In this document: positions 55,366 through 64,000 of the stretch, piece after piece
Layout of the letters: each line of letters starts with the position of its first letter
How positions within the stretch are numbered: the first letter of the stretch is position 1
Made by a program: the position numbers and the translations under genes
The notes under the pieces: generated by a model
Seen by the model: only the letters and a program-made list of their open reading frames with translations
What the model was told of the DNA's origin: nothing
The model's database searches: none
Assembly (NCBI GenBank): GCA_014238905.1
Contig: JABAAE010000003.1
Coordinates: 310,001 to 374,000 of the forward strand
From: Planctomycetota bacterium
GTDB lineage: Bacteria; Planctomycetota; Planctomycetia; Pirellulales; Pirellulaceae
Length of the DNA: 64,000 nucleotides
Direction: 5' to 3'

Positions 55366-55864
55366 GATAAAGAGCCATCACGCCAAATCCGTCGCCAAAA
55401 TTATACGCGCCATGGTCCGAGAACTCCTGCACGGGGTCGGCATGCAGATTCGGTGTGCTGGAGTAGCTGGCCAGTGGTTGTCCACCGTCCATGATCACTC
55501 GAGCATAGGCCACCTTTACGCCAATCTGTTGATGCCAATACCGCTGGGGAATCCTAACCAGTCCGGCGTCCCAAAAATAGAAATTGCCATCCCATTGTCC
55601 CGCGAAAGCGTCGATGACCTCCTGACCGAGAGACCTGTTTCGAAGAGGGAAACGCATCGAAAAGACCGTGTCGATGGTCACCCAATCCCTGATGTTTGCG
55701 TCGTAAACCTGGACGTGAATCGGCATATCGGGTTTCGGGGCAAAGCCCTGAAAAAGTGTCCTGTCATTGAAGACCTCTTGCCGGTGCAACGGCCGAATGG
55801 TGCACCCCGTACTCGATACCACCAGCAGGCCGACCATACTAGTTAACAATAAAACACGTGACAT
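55355..55864 (-). CDS. Small lipoprotein of a two-member family
   Basis: 169 residues with lipobox VVSSTGC after the signal peptide. The ATG follows GGGAG spaced 7 bases. Same motif order as its neighbour: FQGFAPKPDMPIHVQVYD, W-V-T-I, FYFWDAGLVRIPQRYW, A-x(4)-GG-x-PLASYSSTPNLHADPVQEF. The mature part holds few charged catalytic-type residues and looks like a beta-rich binding protein. Its last codons and stop lie in a 16-bp repeat unit. Both genes have a similar block about 40 bases upstream, which points to duplication of the whole unit. Confidence 0.75.
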   Translation of the reverse strand: MSRVLLLTSMVGLLVVSSTGCTIRPLHRQEVFNDRTLFQGFAPKPDMPIHVQVYDANIRDWVTIDTVFSMRFPLRNRSLGQEVIDAFAGQWDGNFYFWDAGLVRIPQRYWHQQIGVKVAYARVIMDGGQPLASYSSTPNLHADPVQEFSDHGAYNFGDGFGVMALYQRD

Positions 55865-55909
55865 ACTATTTCTCCCTTGCGGTTAAGCCATGAATTGATT
55901 CATTGATCC

Positions 55910-55949
55910 TTCACCGCCAAGCGGGCAGAAAACCCGACAACTTTTTGAT
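55910..55949 (-). promoter_or_regulatory. Upstream element B of the lipoprotein pair
   Basis: A 40-base block 45 bases upstream of the second lipoprotein start, sharing TTCACCGCCAA, ACCCGACA and CTTTTTGAT with element A. Confidence 0.55.
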
Positions 55950-56301
55950 ATTTCCCCCGAAAACCAACCCGTCGATTCCACACCGGTCAAACAGCTCTGG
56001 TCAGCGGCAGCAAAAGGTATCGCCCCAAACCCCGCGGAGGCCTCCCTCCCCAAGCGTAAATGCCCTGAGGTCAATCACCGGGCCAGAAACCTTCTCGCGG
56101 TCGTTTCCTTCGTCGGGCCATCTCCGCCACGACCAACCCGTTTCCTCGGCTGTTTGCCACCATCGGCCGTCGATCATCTTTCCCACCGAAACCGTGCGGT
56201 TCAGCACACCAGGTCCACCCGACTGCGCGATTTGGCACAAAAAACACCCGCCAAAACTCCGCTCAAACTCCATTTTATGGGGGATTTCCCGTTTTCCAGC
56301 T

Positions 56302-56317
56302 GATTGGCACGCCAATC
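56302..56317. promoter_or_regulatory. 7-bp perfect palindrome, possible operator
   Basis: GATTGGC-AC-GCCAATC, 54 bases before the ATG of the next plus-strand gene. Its symmetry fits a dimeric repressor site; the regulator is unknown. Confidence 0.4.
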
Positions 56318-56371
56318 GCTACTAATGAAATCACAAAACTACAAATAGTAAATTTAAAACCAGGCGAAACC

Positions 56372-56785
56372 ATGAAAAATATCTTTATCGCAGCATTTGT
56401 TTTGATGACAGCCAATGTTGGTTACGGCCAGAACACCCAATACGTTTCGGTCCGCAGTAAAAGCGTTGAACTGGTTCGTCAATACAAACAGGTGGTTGTT
56501 TTTCGAGAGGACTTTGTCTACTCACCCACTAACAAACTCTGGCTAGGAAAAAACGGAGAACGCTACACGCCTTCGGAATTACTGAAGAATAAAAAAATTG
56601 AACTTCAAAACGTGCACACCACGAAACTCAAAGGACCATTTATTCATGTGTGGGACCAGGGAGTCATCCGCATCATTTTCACCGGCGGATGCAGCATGGG
56701 TCACCGGGCTGTCAAAACGGATCCTCTTGACCGATCCATCAAGTTGGATCCACCACGCACCTTCTTAGCCTCCAAAACAAAATAA
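56372..56785 (+). CDS. Small secreted protein of unknown function
   Basis: 137 residues, signal peptide MKNIFIAAFVLMTANVGYG then Q. AGGCG lies before the ATG. The mature part is basic (KLWLGKNGERYTPSELLKNKKIEL, RTFLASKTK), with a single cysteine in GGCSMGHRAV. No family recognised. Possibly regulated by the palindrome upstream. Confidence 0.6.
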   Translation: MKNIFIAAFVLMTANVGYGQNTQYVSVRSKSVELVRQYKQVVVFREDFVYSPTNKLWLGKNGERYTPSELLKNKKIELQNVHTTKLKGPFIHVWDQGVIRIIFTGGCSMGHRAVKTDPLDRSIKLDPPRTFLASKTK

Positions 56786-57056
56786 ATCAGCTCATCATGG
56801 CCGCCCTATGTTATTTTGACATCTTCGGTTCATCAGTCACATTTTCAGGAAATCGCCCACGAATGGTTAAATGGGAACGACCCAATAAAACAGAATGCAA
56901 CCAACAGGTGGTATCGGGTCGCGTGATTCAGAAACCGGTCAAAAAAAGGTCCGCGGAAGAAACTCAGGAGAGACGACACAGCAGAAAAGCCCGGAACCAA
57001 AGGGTATCCTCCACTAAGCCAAATGGTCGACCGACTCAACCATCACCTCTGGAAGA

Positions 57057-57647
57057 TCAACGAAGCTTCTCTTTTTCCACTTCCGACAACTTTCGCCATT
57101 CCCAGGGTTCCACATAACGGGAATCAGCAAACAGCCCCCGCTTTGCCTGGCGTGCCGATTTGTAATTAGTTGTATAGACCGCATCCGGCGACTGCGAGTC
57201 AGCAGGCCAAGCCAACCCCGCCACCACCAGCTGCAAATTTACGTCAGTCGGCTTCCCATCGATACCAACGTATAAAAAAGCGCGCACTCGGCCCTCCTTG
57301 TCTGGTCGGGTCATATCGTAGCGGACCTTTTTACCGGATATCAACTCACTTAACATTTTCTGGGCGGCCGAACCAAACGGCTGCCCTGGTTCCGGAGCGT
57401 CAATGGAGGCCAACCGAACTCGGATGGTCTTGTTTGAATCGATGAGTAGATCCACGGTGTCACCATCAATAACAGCCACGCACTCGGCCGTGGGGTATTG
57501 ATTCTTCCAAGGGCCATTTGACCAATCATCCGGCGGAATGTTTTTTTCTTGTTGCGTTGATAATTCACCTTGAGGTTCAACACCTGGACCACACCCTAGA
57601 AACATCAGCGACAAGAGAGCCGAAATCAAGACAAAGAGATCATTCAT
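57057..57647 (-). CDS. Lipoprotein with a thermonuclease (SNase) domain
   Basis: 196 residues. A lipobox (LMFLGC) ends the signal peptide. The SNase domain covers about 55-190: VAVIDGDTVDLLID with catalytic Asp, the Arg and Glu of RVRLASIDAPEPGQ, and the second Arg in KEGRVRAFLYV, so all catalytic positions of micrococcal nuclease are present. The C-terminus has the usual W-W region (ARQAKRGLFAD and EPWEWR). It would cut extracellular DNA or RNA at the cell surface, perhaps to feed on nucleic acids. Confidence 0.93.
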   Translation of the reverse strand: MNDLFVLISALLSLMFLGCGPGVEPQGELSTQQEKNIPPDDWSNGPWKNQYPTAECVAVIDGDTVDLLIDSNKTIRVRLASIDAPEPGQPFGSAAQKMLSELISGKKVRYDMTRPDKEGRVRAFLYVGIDGKPTDVNLQLVVAGLAWPADSQSPDAVYTTNYKSARQAKRGLFADSRYVEPWEWRKLSEVEKEKLR

Positions 57648-57776
57648 TTTTTACTGGACTCCTAGCCTCGCATGGCAATTCCAAAACAGAACGACCCTTT
57701 GTCTTGATTGATCACCATTATTGAAACGATCTATTAGTTAAAATCGACGAGTTGGGCGATTCACTGCAGAAGGTTC

Positions 57777-58349
57777 CTAGTTGCCAAACTGCACCCGACT
57801 CACTGTTGTTTTTCCCTGACTCACTTTGACAACGAAAAGGTCACCGTATTGGTTTTCGGCAATTTTGTCCTTCAGATTCCCCCCCAGCCCTCGCACAATC
57901 GGAACGACTGTATTGGAATGACCGACGATCAGAACGACGCCTTTGCTCGCATGTTTCTTCTTGATTTCTTCAAACCACTCCTTGGTTAGCTTTCGGTAAA
58001 TCAGGATTTCTTTCTTGAATTCATTAGCGGTCGGCTTGGCTGTCAGTTTGGTTCGCGTCAAGTCGGTCGAATAAACAGCGTCGACTTTCATTTTCATCGC
58101 CAGGCGTCTTAAAGCCTCTGCGCGATCGAATCCCCGTTTGGTAAGAGCATCTTTTTTTCCATCTCGATCCGCGTGACGGACCACCCAGAAATAGCTCGCG
58201 TTGACATCTTCCTGCTCGGTTATCCCGGCAACCGTCTCTTGAGCCGCCAGAATAGGTCCGGGCAAAAACAAAGACCCAGGCAAACACAGGAAACAAACCA
58301 GAGAAAAGACCATAGAAAAGACCAGAGAAAAGCAAGAGAATCGAGACAT
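57777..58349 (-). CDS. Secreted histidine phosphatase family protein
   Basis: 190 residues from the ATG at 58349, which has AGGA 7 bases upstream. The signal peptide core (FSLVFSMVFSLVCFL) is built from a 12-bp tandem repeat. The phosphatase motif is VVRHADRDGKKD with catalytic His, YSTDLTRTKLTA, and the second His in LIVGHSNTVVPI. The family acts on phosphate monoesters (SixA-like). Substrate unknown. The usual RHG is RHA. Confidence 0.9.
   Translation of the reverse strand: MSRFSCFSLVFSMVFSLVCFLCLPGSLFLPGPILAAQETVAGITEQEDVNASYFWVVRHADRDGKKDALTKRGFDRAEALRRLAMKMKVDAVYSTDLTRTKLTAKPTANEFKKEILIYRKLTKEWFEEIKKKHASKGVVLIVGHSNTVVPIVRGLGGNLKDKIAENQYGDLFVVKVSQGKTTVSRVQFGN
58297..58332. repeat. 12-bp tandem repeat in a signal peptide
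   Basis: Three copies of accagagaaaag (middle one acc-atagaaaag). On the minus strand they encode the alternating F-S-L/M-V core of the signal peptide. Confidence 0.88.
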
Positions 58350-58720
58350 ATCGTCGTCCTTAGAAAGACAGAATTCAAACAACCTATCATCGTGGGACCA
58401 TTTCGCCAAATACTCAAGGGCGACTTAGAGGATACCTGCGACTGGATCCGCTCCCCTTCTCAGCCGGATCGGACCACTCCGCATCGCTCTGCGATACGAC
58501 CACATCCTCATCTGTTCAAACAAACTGAAATCCGACCCACGACCTCCTGCAACAAAAAACCGCTGACTTCCCGCAGTGCATCTCGATACCAGCGGTGTCG
58601 ATTTGATGGTTTTCGGTCCAACAACGTATTCAAACGACCATAGGCCCCGCGTTTAACCCAAGTCCATGTCAGACTCGATGCTAATGGAATCCCAGCAGAG
58701 AGGCTTCCTCCGGTTGAAAA
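58350..58720. other. Intergenic region upstream of the histidine phosphatase gene
   Basis: About 370 bases between two minus-strand genes. I see no terminator, repeat or conserved motif beyond the presumed promoter. Confidence 0.5.
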
Positions 58721-59512
58721 CTAAAAGCCTCCTCCAAATTCATACTCAACCGATGCAGGCATAACCAATACATGGCAATGTGATGCAAGATTTTTGATCC
58801 GACCACCTACCCGTTTGAGTTGTAGTGTCTGTTTCATGCCGGCGGTGATGAGTTTGGTCTCCAATCGATCCCCGCCGGATCCACGCCAGGCGATCAGAAC
58901 GACTTTTTGTTTCTTAAAATCCACACCATCGAGCTCCTTGGCCGATTCTTTACCGAGACGTTTCTGGATTGCTTGCTTGGATTCCAGAGCCTCTTCGACC
59001 ATCTTGCCGGGAGCACCAATTTCGCCAAATTGATAATGGCCGATTACACCGGAATTGGAGATTGCCCGGATACCAACCACCCAATCGTGGATGGCCTTGG
59101 CAGGTGTTGATCCAATCCTCAGCTTAATACGATGACTTTCAGAGGGCTTTCCTTGGACCCCGGGCCGATCGGTGATCAAGAGGCTCGGAAGGTCAGCGAT
59201 TCGAGGGTCAGCTAATGACGAACGGTCTGCCTGCTGGGCAGTCTGGAAGAGCTTTTCCAGTTCTGAAAATGCCTTCATGTCCAGTTTGCCATAAAATCTC
59301 CGGCCCGAACGAAACAAATTCACTCTCCATTGATTGTTGGCGAAGACTTCCATCGAATAATCATTCTCGTCATTGACGTCTTGAACCCTCCGAAATCCCC
59401 CGGAACGACTAATCAAAAACGTAGGCTTTTCCTGCGCTAACGCTTGCTTGCCATCGATCAACAATAAAAAGCTTGTGAAAAACAAAGACTGGCGAATCAA
59501 TCCGGGCAGCAT
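58721..59512 (-). CDS. Secreted protein of unknown function
   Basis: 263 residues, signal peptide (RQSLFFTSFLLLIDGKQALA, then Q), AGGA 8 bases before the ATG. Mature part begins FLISRSGGFRRVQ; a repeated beta pattern and a long helix (MVEEALESKQAIQKRL) are visible. The section RIKLRIGSTPAKAIHDWVVGIRAI is basic. A glycine-rich end (YEFGGGF). I do not recognise a family. Upstream distance to the SOUL gene is 360 bases, so probably its own transcript. Confidence 0.6.
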   Translation of the reverse strand: MLPGLIRQSLFFTSFLLLIDGKQALAQEKPTFLISRSGGFRRVQDVNDENDYSMEVFANNQWRVNLFRSGRRFYGKLDMKAFSELEKLFQTAQQADRSSLADPRIADLPSLLITDRPGVQGKPSESHRIKLRIGSTPAKAIHDWVVGIRAISNSGVIGHYQFGEIGAPGKMVEEALESKQAIQKRLGKESAKELDGVDFKKQKVVLIAWRGSGGDRLETKLITAGMKQTLQLKRVGGRIKNLASHCHVLVMPASVEYEFGGGF

Positions 59513-59874
59513 GTGATCATCCTAAAAAAAGGCACTCTGTGGCGTCATAATAACCTGACGCAGGAATCCATGATTTAACCCTTTCATTGTACTAATTCTG
59601 CAAGGATTGAAAAGTTTGAGACCCGGATCTGCGATTACCATTCTAAAAGCACTCTTGATTACGGACCGATGATGATCAAGACGGGCAAGGTCGATTCCCG
59701 AGCCACTTTGAACAACAAGAGGTGCGATCGCGACGATTCCGCTTTCCAAATCAGAGCGTTCTTGTTGACGACCATCGGTTGAATCGAGGAGGATGGAGAT
59801 ACCGATCCTTGTTCCATTGATCCCCAGAAGAATTTCAATTTCTATCTGGCCCCAACCGGCAGAGAGTCGCCCGG

Positions 59875-60492
59875 CTATTCAACACGAATCAAAATTTCGT
59901 TGCGCCGAAACAGCCCTGGTATCCATGGAGGGTCGTATCCAGCCAATTCCACCTCTCCCACGGCCTTGTAGTTGTGATCGGTTAACCACTGCCGCAAAAA
60001 GACTTCTTTGTCGGCCAACTTCTGATCGGCAATGTTTCCTGCGAATCTGATGACTCCAAAACGTCCTGCAGGCCGTTTCCGCACCCTCACTTGATCATTG
60101 GTTGGACCCGGCACCTTTTGCTCGGCAATCTTGCGAGGAATCACAAATCCCATTTGACCCTTGGATTGTCGATCATCCGGGCCGCGATCGTGGCGAGTCT
60201 CCATGAAGACCGGAGTCGTCATCGCGACCTTTTTATTTTGATCATTTTTCCCGCTAATGTATTGAAATAACCTTCCAAAACTACCGTCGTTTCCGCCCGA
60301 CCCCGGTTGCATGCTTGTCGCGACCAACAACAGCTCAGGATAGTCGCGGATTTGGATCCCTCCGTCGGATTCCACCACCAAGTAATCTGCCGATTCATAG
60401 GCACTTCGAAAAGTGAATTTCCAAACAAAGTACCCGCCAGCGATGACCAGGGCCGACACGGCAATCCAATTCATCACTAATTTAAACGACAT
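59875..60492 (-). CDS. SOUL family heme-binding-like protein
   Basis: 205 residues. An N-terminal membrane anchor or signal (NWIAVSALVIAGGYFVWKF) is followed by the SOUL domain: VVESDGGIQIRDYPELLLVAT, GSFGRLFQYISG, KVAMTTPVFMET and the late block YDPPWIPGLFRRNEILI. The family includes heme-binding proteins in animals; in bacteria the ligand is unproven. AAGG lies before the ATG. Confidence 0.92.
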   Translation of the reverse strand: MSFKLVMNWIAVSALVIAGGYFVWKFTFRSAYESADYLVVESDGGIQIRDYPELLLVATSMQPGSGGNDGSFGRLFQYISGKNDQNKKVAMTTPVFMETRHDRGPDDRQSKGQMGFVIPRKIAEQKVPGPTNDQVRVRKRPAGRFGVIRFAGNIADQKLADKEVFLRQWLTDHNYKAVGEVELAGYDPPWIPGLFRRNEILIRVE

Positions 60493-60865
60493 GATCTACC
60501 TTGGCCTTCGATTTGCATTCAAGTGGCAATTAGAAAATTCACTGTTTCTGTCAACGCGGGGGTTCCGATTCCCCTGACCTTGCTGGATCACGATAGATTT
60601 CGTTCAGAATTCCCCACAGTTTCAAAAAGGTAGGAAATTCAGGCGAGATCCATTCTTCGATCTTCGGGCAAATCATCCTAAACCGAGAAATGCATCTCAA
60701 AACGAGACGATTGGTCTACCCTCCTTGGACGCCATACAGTCACCAATATTCATTATTTCGAACGAATTTGCACAATCGCTTTTACAAAAATTACTGGCAC
60801 AGCAATTGCAGTGAGTGGTTGGTTCCTACTCTTCCTTCTTTATCTTCCATTACTGGAGCCCTACC
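60493..60865. other. Divergent intergenic region
   Basis: About 370 bases between the SOUL gene (-) and the second LEPRxLL-like gene (+). No specific feature seen. Confidence 0.5.
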
Positions 60866-62119
60866 ATGTCGCACCCCTCTCAACCCATGCACCGGTCCCT
60901 TCGATTTGAAAACCTCGAATCCAAAGAGGTCCTCTCGGGAAATGTACTAGTCTCCCTCTCTGGATCAAGCGTTTTTATCGAAGGCGATGTTGATGACAAC
61001 CAAATTGAAATTTCGGAAGTAGGTACCAACATGATTCAGGTCGCCGGACTTGGGACCACAACGATCAACGGTTTAACAACACCAGTGGTTATCTCTCCGC
61101 CAGTCGCAGGTGCGATCGATCATATACTGGCAAAAATGCGGGACGGTGATGATCTGGTCCGGGTCGTCGACCTCGATTTGACATACACACCCAGCGGCAT
61201 CTTGGAGATCTACACCGAAACGGGAAACGACCGGGTGGCTCTTAACAGTGTCAAAACGAGCCAATCGATCAAAATTGACACCGGTGAACACAACGACAAG
61301 GTACGGTCAATTCACACAAAAACAAAACACCATGAAGTTCACACTGGGAACGGTCATGACTCCGCAGCTTCACTCAATTTTGTAACCTCGGTCATGACGT
61401 CGACCTCTCTAGAAGGAGATGACCGGGTCTACATGCGGAGCGGCGTCGTATGGAATAGTCTCGAAGCTCAAACTGGTCCCCAAAACGACAAGGTCGTTAT
61501 CCGGGACGTTTCCGTTACTGGAGATTCCCTCATTGATACTGACACGTTTGACAACGCAAATGGAATCGACTACGTCCGTGTTTCTGGATTTACAAGCACT
61601 GGAGACCTGGACATTCGTTCAGGATTAAACGATGACAGCGTGCGTGTTGTTGCATCACAGATTGGCCAGCATCTGATCATCGATACCAGCCAATCCAACA
61701 ACGCTTCCGGTGATGATCAGGTCTTCATCCGCCAAAGCACCGTGGGTGGCTACGTATCCGTCCAAACCGGTGGTGGCGAGGATTTGTTGAGAATCCAAGG
61801 GCTCTTTATCACCCTTGACTTGAAGGCTGTCACCGGCGCTGGTGACGATACGGTGGGAATTAGCAACGTGGTCGCCCGCAACGTCGGACTGATTACCGCC
61901 GAAGGCAAGGATAAAGCAAAATTCTACTCCGTCCACACCAATATTTTTCTCCAGGTTTATATGGGCGCCGATGATGACCAGTTTGGCATCCTCTATTCTT
62001 CATCCGGCGTTGACCCCGAATTCGACGGCGGGAGTGCTGACGACATTTTCTACTTGAACACCAATTACTTCCCCAATCCTTCGGACTCCTACTCCGTCAA
62101 TTTCGAAGCGTTTCTGTAA
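60866..62119 (+). CDS. LEPRxLL-like secreted beta-solenoid protein
   Basis: 417 residues. The ATG at 60866 follows GGAG spaced 8 bases; an earlier start at 60815 is in frame but less likely. [14 protein letters not shown] is a variant of the LEPRxLL motif with Lys for Arg. The rest is a series of beta strands with acidic turns ([52 protein letters not shown]), similar to RTX-like calcium solenoids without the strict GGxGxD repeat. Probably a cell-surface or secreted binding protein. A strong terminator follows. Confidence 0.78.
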   Translation: MSHPSQPMHRSLRFENLESKEVLSGNVLVSLSGSSVFIEGDVDDNQIEISEVGTNMIQVAGLGTTTINGLTTPVVISPPVAGAIDHILAKMRDGDDLVRVVDLDLTYTPSGILEIYTETGNDRVALNSVKTSQSIKIDTGEHNDKVRSIHTKTKHHEVHTGNGHDSAASLNFVTSVMTSTSLEGDDRVYMRSGVVWNSLEAQTGPQNDKVVIRDVSVTGDSLIDTDTFDNANGIDYVRVSGFTSTGDLDIRSGLNDDSVRVVASQIGQHLIIDTSQSNNASGDDQVFIRQSTVGGYVSVQTGGGEDLLRIQGLFITLDLKAVTGAGDDTVGISNVVARNVGLITAEGKDKAKFYSVHTNIFLQVYMGADDDQFGILYSSSGVDPEFDGGSADDIFYLNTNYFPNPSDSYSVNFEAFL

Positions 62120-62150
62120 ACCGTTGACCGATCGACACAGCGATCCGATG

Positions 62151-62204
62151 CCCGTGCGGAATCAACACATTCACCAAGTGTATCCGCACGGGTCACCTTT
62201 TTTT
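62151..62204 (+). terminator. Rho-independent terminator
   Basis: CCCGTGCGGA pairs perfectly with TCCGCACGGG across a 22-base loop and is followed by CACC and a run of seven T. It ends the LEPRxLL-like gene. Confidence 0.85.
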
Positions 62205-62325
62205 GGGTTGCACCAATCTGCTGGAATGGCAGAATCGATAACGAGATTGATTCGGTCGGGCACAACTGAGCGTCACTGCTCGTTTGAAAATCCACTCTGT
62301 TTTCCTACTCTGTCTTCCCGGCCAG

Positions 62326-62738
62326 TGGCCATGGCGGACAAGCCCGTGGCGGCCCTGCTTAACGATCTCGATGCCCGAGGCATGCTGAAAGAAACACTGG
62401 TCCCAGGGGGAGGAGAATTTGGACGGACTCCCATTGCTCAAGGAAAAAATGCCCGTGATCATCACCCTCAGGGTTTCACCATGTAGCTTGCTGGTGGTGG
62501 CATCCAAAGCGGAATGGCCTACGGGCAGACCGATGACTATGGTTATTATGCGACCGAGCAAAGAGTACACATGCACGACCTACACGCCACCATCGCTCAC
62601 CAACTCGGGCTCCAGCATGAAAAATGGACCTACCGCTATGCCGGACGAGATTTTCAATTAACGGATGTCTATAGTTCAGTGGTGACCGACACCCTCAGTT
62701 GGAAACGCAAGCTGACCGGGCAATTGGCTACTCTCTTC
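62326..62738 (+). pseudogene. DUF1501 C-terminal fragment
   Basis: Only the last quarter of a DUF1501 protein is left: [37 protein letters not shown], then a TAG at 62484-62486 where the family has Trp (TMWLAGGG), and after it [20 protein letters not shown] and [17 protein letters not shown] in the same frame. The N-terminal three quarters, including the Tat signal, are missing. The 3' end runs into a repeat array. Confidence 0.85.
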
Positions 62739-62903
62739 GGCGTGGTAACTGGCGGCGTGGTAACTAGCGGCGTGGTAACTAGCGGCGTGGTAACTAGCGG
62801 CGTGGTGACTAGCGGTGTGGTGACTAGCGGTGTGGTGACTAGCGGTGTGGTGACTAGCGGCGTGGTGACTAGCGGCGTGGTGACTAGCGGCGTGGTGACC
62901 TAA
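62739..62903. repeat. 15-bp tandem repeat, eleven copies
   Basis: Eleven units of ggcgtggtaactagc (g/a varies in the middle), the last ending in TAA. In the pseudogene frame they read GVVTS; the array overlaps the stop of the sugar kinase gene on the other strand by a few bases. Confidence 0.95.
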
Positions 62904-63889
62904 CGCCGAATTCGGAGACTCGACGATTCCACCAATCTCCCAACTTCATCGGCTGAGACCAGGCAAAAATCACCCGCAATAGAATGTTGAAGAGCCCCTG
63001 CCGCTGTGGCAAAATCAATCGTTTTCTGGGCCTCCCAGTCACAAAGATATCCACAAAGAATTCCAGCGGCAAAGGCATCACCAGACCCAATTCGATCCAC
63101 GATTTCGAAGCGGTGGGAGCGGCTAAGCGAAAAAACGCCATCCCGATACAAGACACCCGAAAGTGAATTCACCGAAGCCGACTCTATCTCTCTATCCGTG
63201 TAGCCAATCTGCTGAACTTGATAATCCTCAGCCAATTTAGCAATAACTTGACGCGGATCTTCAGAATCGACACCAAAAAACATCCGGCCATCTTCGGGCG
63301 TTGCGAATAGAATATCAGCCTGTTCACCCAACCGCCTGAAAGCCTTCCCTGCCTCTTCGATACCCCACAAGGCACTTCGGTAACTACAATCGAAGCTGAC
63401 CGGGCATCCCAGCGATTTCGCCGCCTCAATGGCATCTTCCAAGATACGGTTGACTTTAGCACCTAGCGCTGGAGCGGTTCCTGAAATGTGAAGAACGCCC
63501 GCATCGGTCAGGATCTGATCCCACCTGAATCCCTCTGGATCGGCGTTTCGAAAGCTGGTGTGCGACCGGTCATAAAGCACATTCGAGGGTCGCAACGAAA
63601 CCCCATTCTCTACGAAAAGAATCCCCAGACGTTCACCCTGCCTGACCACAGACGAGGTGTCGACGCCAAAACGATTGAGCGTTTCCAGACAAGCGTCACC
63701 GATCGCGTGATCGGGCACCTGCGAAACGATGGCACATTCGGTTACCCCAAATCTCCGCGCCGCCACACAAACGTTGGCCTCGCCTCCGGTAAACCGTGCG
63801 TGATAGCTTTCTGCTTGAGAAATCCTCTCATGGCCGGGCGTGTCCAAACGCAGGAGCAACTCGCCAAACCCAACCAATTTCTTCGACAT
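62900..63889 (-). CDS. PfkB family sugar kinase, probably 2-dehydro-3-deoxygluconokinase
   Basis: 329 residues, ribokinase fold. The substrate-binding N-terminus [13 protein letters not shown] and [16 protein letters not shown] fit KDG kinases; the ATP/anion-hole signature is [18 protein letters not shown] with the catalytic Asp. KDG kinase would phosphorylate 2-keto-3-deoxygluconate from uronate degradation, consistent with a polysaccharide-degrading lifestyle. The stop TAG lies inside the end of the 15-bp repeat array, which changes only its last codons. Other sugar specificities within PfkB cannot be excluded. Confidence 0.88.
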   Translation of the reverse strand: MSKKLVGFGELLLRLDTPGHERISQAESYHARFTGGEANVCVAARRFGVTECAIVSQVPDHAIGDACLETLNRFGVDTSSVVRQGERLGILFVENGVSLRPSNVLYDRSHTSFRNADPEGFRWDQILTDAGVLHISGTAPALGAKVNRILEDAIEAAKSLGCPVSFDCSYRSALWGIEEAGKAFRRLGEQADILFATPEDGRMFFGVDSEDPRQVIAKLAEDYQVQQIGYTDREIESASVNSLSGVLYRDGVFSLSRSHRFEIVDRIGSGDAFAAGILCGYLCDWEAQKTIDFATAAGALQHSIAGDFCLVSADEVGRLVESSSLRIRR

Positions 63890-64000
63890 CGATCACCATT
63901 TCCATCGATCCCGGTTACTGCTCACAGGGATCGAAGCTACTCTTAGAAAAACCGATCAGGATTCGGAAGTACAACGGGGTCGAATATCGTTGCAAAAGCG

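Larger units (their letters stand above)
55865..56371. other. Divergent intergenic region
   Basis: About 500 bases. It holds the upstream element of the lipoprotein gene (55910-55949) and a palindrome in front of the next gene (56302-56317). The open frames in between have no recognisable content. Confidence 0.55.

Noticed and set aside
62739-62903. Array considered as a CRISPR or a real surface protein tail
   Set aside because: No spacers, and the gene in front of it is a fragment with a stop codon.
63890-64000. Possible gene start at the right edge
   Set aside because: Only 111 bases, no open frame with recognisable content.

Overview
The window reads as a chromosome segment of a planctomycete, probably a marine Pirellulales-type bacterium of roughly 50% GC. 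The evidence is a set of gene families largely typical of that phylum: two pairs of DUF1592-type cytochrome and DUF1552 Tat proteins, formylglycine sulfatases, Tat-exported Gfo/Idh/MocA oxidoreductases, LEPRxLL-type N-termini, a DUF1559-like protein, ECF sigma factors beside Ser/Thr kinases, and a lone formylmethanofuran:tetrahydromethanopterin formyltransferase (C1 metabolism). No plasmid, phage or CRISPR region was recognised. The only intact mobile element is one IS3-family insertion.

Layout. 0-8.2 kb: a possible gene end at the left edge, a DUF1592/DUF1552 pair (+), then a translationally coupled minus-strand operon of two sulfatases and a VCBS-repeat protein. 8.4-13.7 kb: a giant VWA/STN-like/glycine-rich secreted protein and an unknown secreted protein (-). 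14.2-22 kb: an SLC13-type transporter with TrkA-C domains, a wrecked HtrA-like protease gene, an ECF sigma factor with a membrane anti-sigma/DUF1559-like fusion partner, an NCS2-like permease and a methyltransferase. 22.1-30 kb: a sugar/polyol block (Gfo/Idh/MocA, TIM-barrel isomerase, a small conserved protein, DUF4432 epimerase), an aquaporin, a PQQ-type beta-propeller and a Tat Gfo/Idh/MocA. 30.1-36.4 kb: a CASTOR/POLLUX-like RCK channel, Ftr, an M24 peptidase, a secreted protein with a lectin-like end, and a stand-alone rplX. 36.5-38.5 kb: tRNA-Lys, a possible integrase remnant and the IS3 element.

39-50 kb: a LEPRxLL protein with ELWxxDGT repeats, a second DUF1552/DUF1592 pair in the opposite order, a LamG-sialidase, a Tat Gfo/Idh/MocA and an ECF sigma factor. 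50.4-54.1 kb: a transmembrane Ser/Thr kinase with a WD40-like sensor region, convergent to that sigma factor. 54.4-62.1 kb: a run of small exported proteins (two paralogous lipoproteins, SNase lipoprotein, histidine phosphatase, SOUL protein, unknowns) and a second LEPRxLL-like protein. 62.1-64 kb: a DUF1501 pseudogene ending in an 11-copy repeat, overlapping the end of a KdgK-like sugar kinase.

Taken together the genes suggest outer-surface degradation of sulfated polysaccharides (sulfatases, sialidase-like protein, DUF1592/DUF1552, VCBS proteins) feeding sugar oxidation and isomerisation and KDG phosphorylation, under ECF sigma and kinase control. The most unusual structural signal is the density of short tandem repeats (9-21 bp units) sitting at gene starts, in signal peptides or at stop codons. 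Other points of interest are a two-member lipoprotein family with a shared upstream element, an anti-sigma/DUF1559-like fusion, and an ion channel without the canonical K+ filter.
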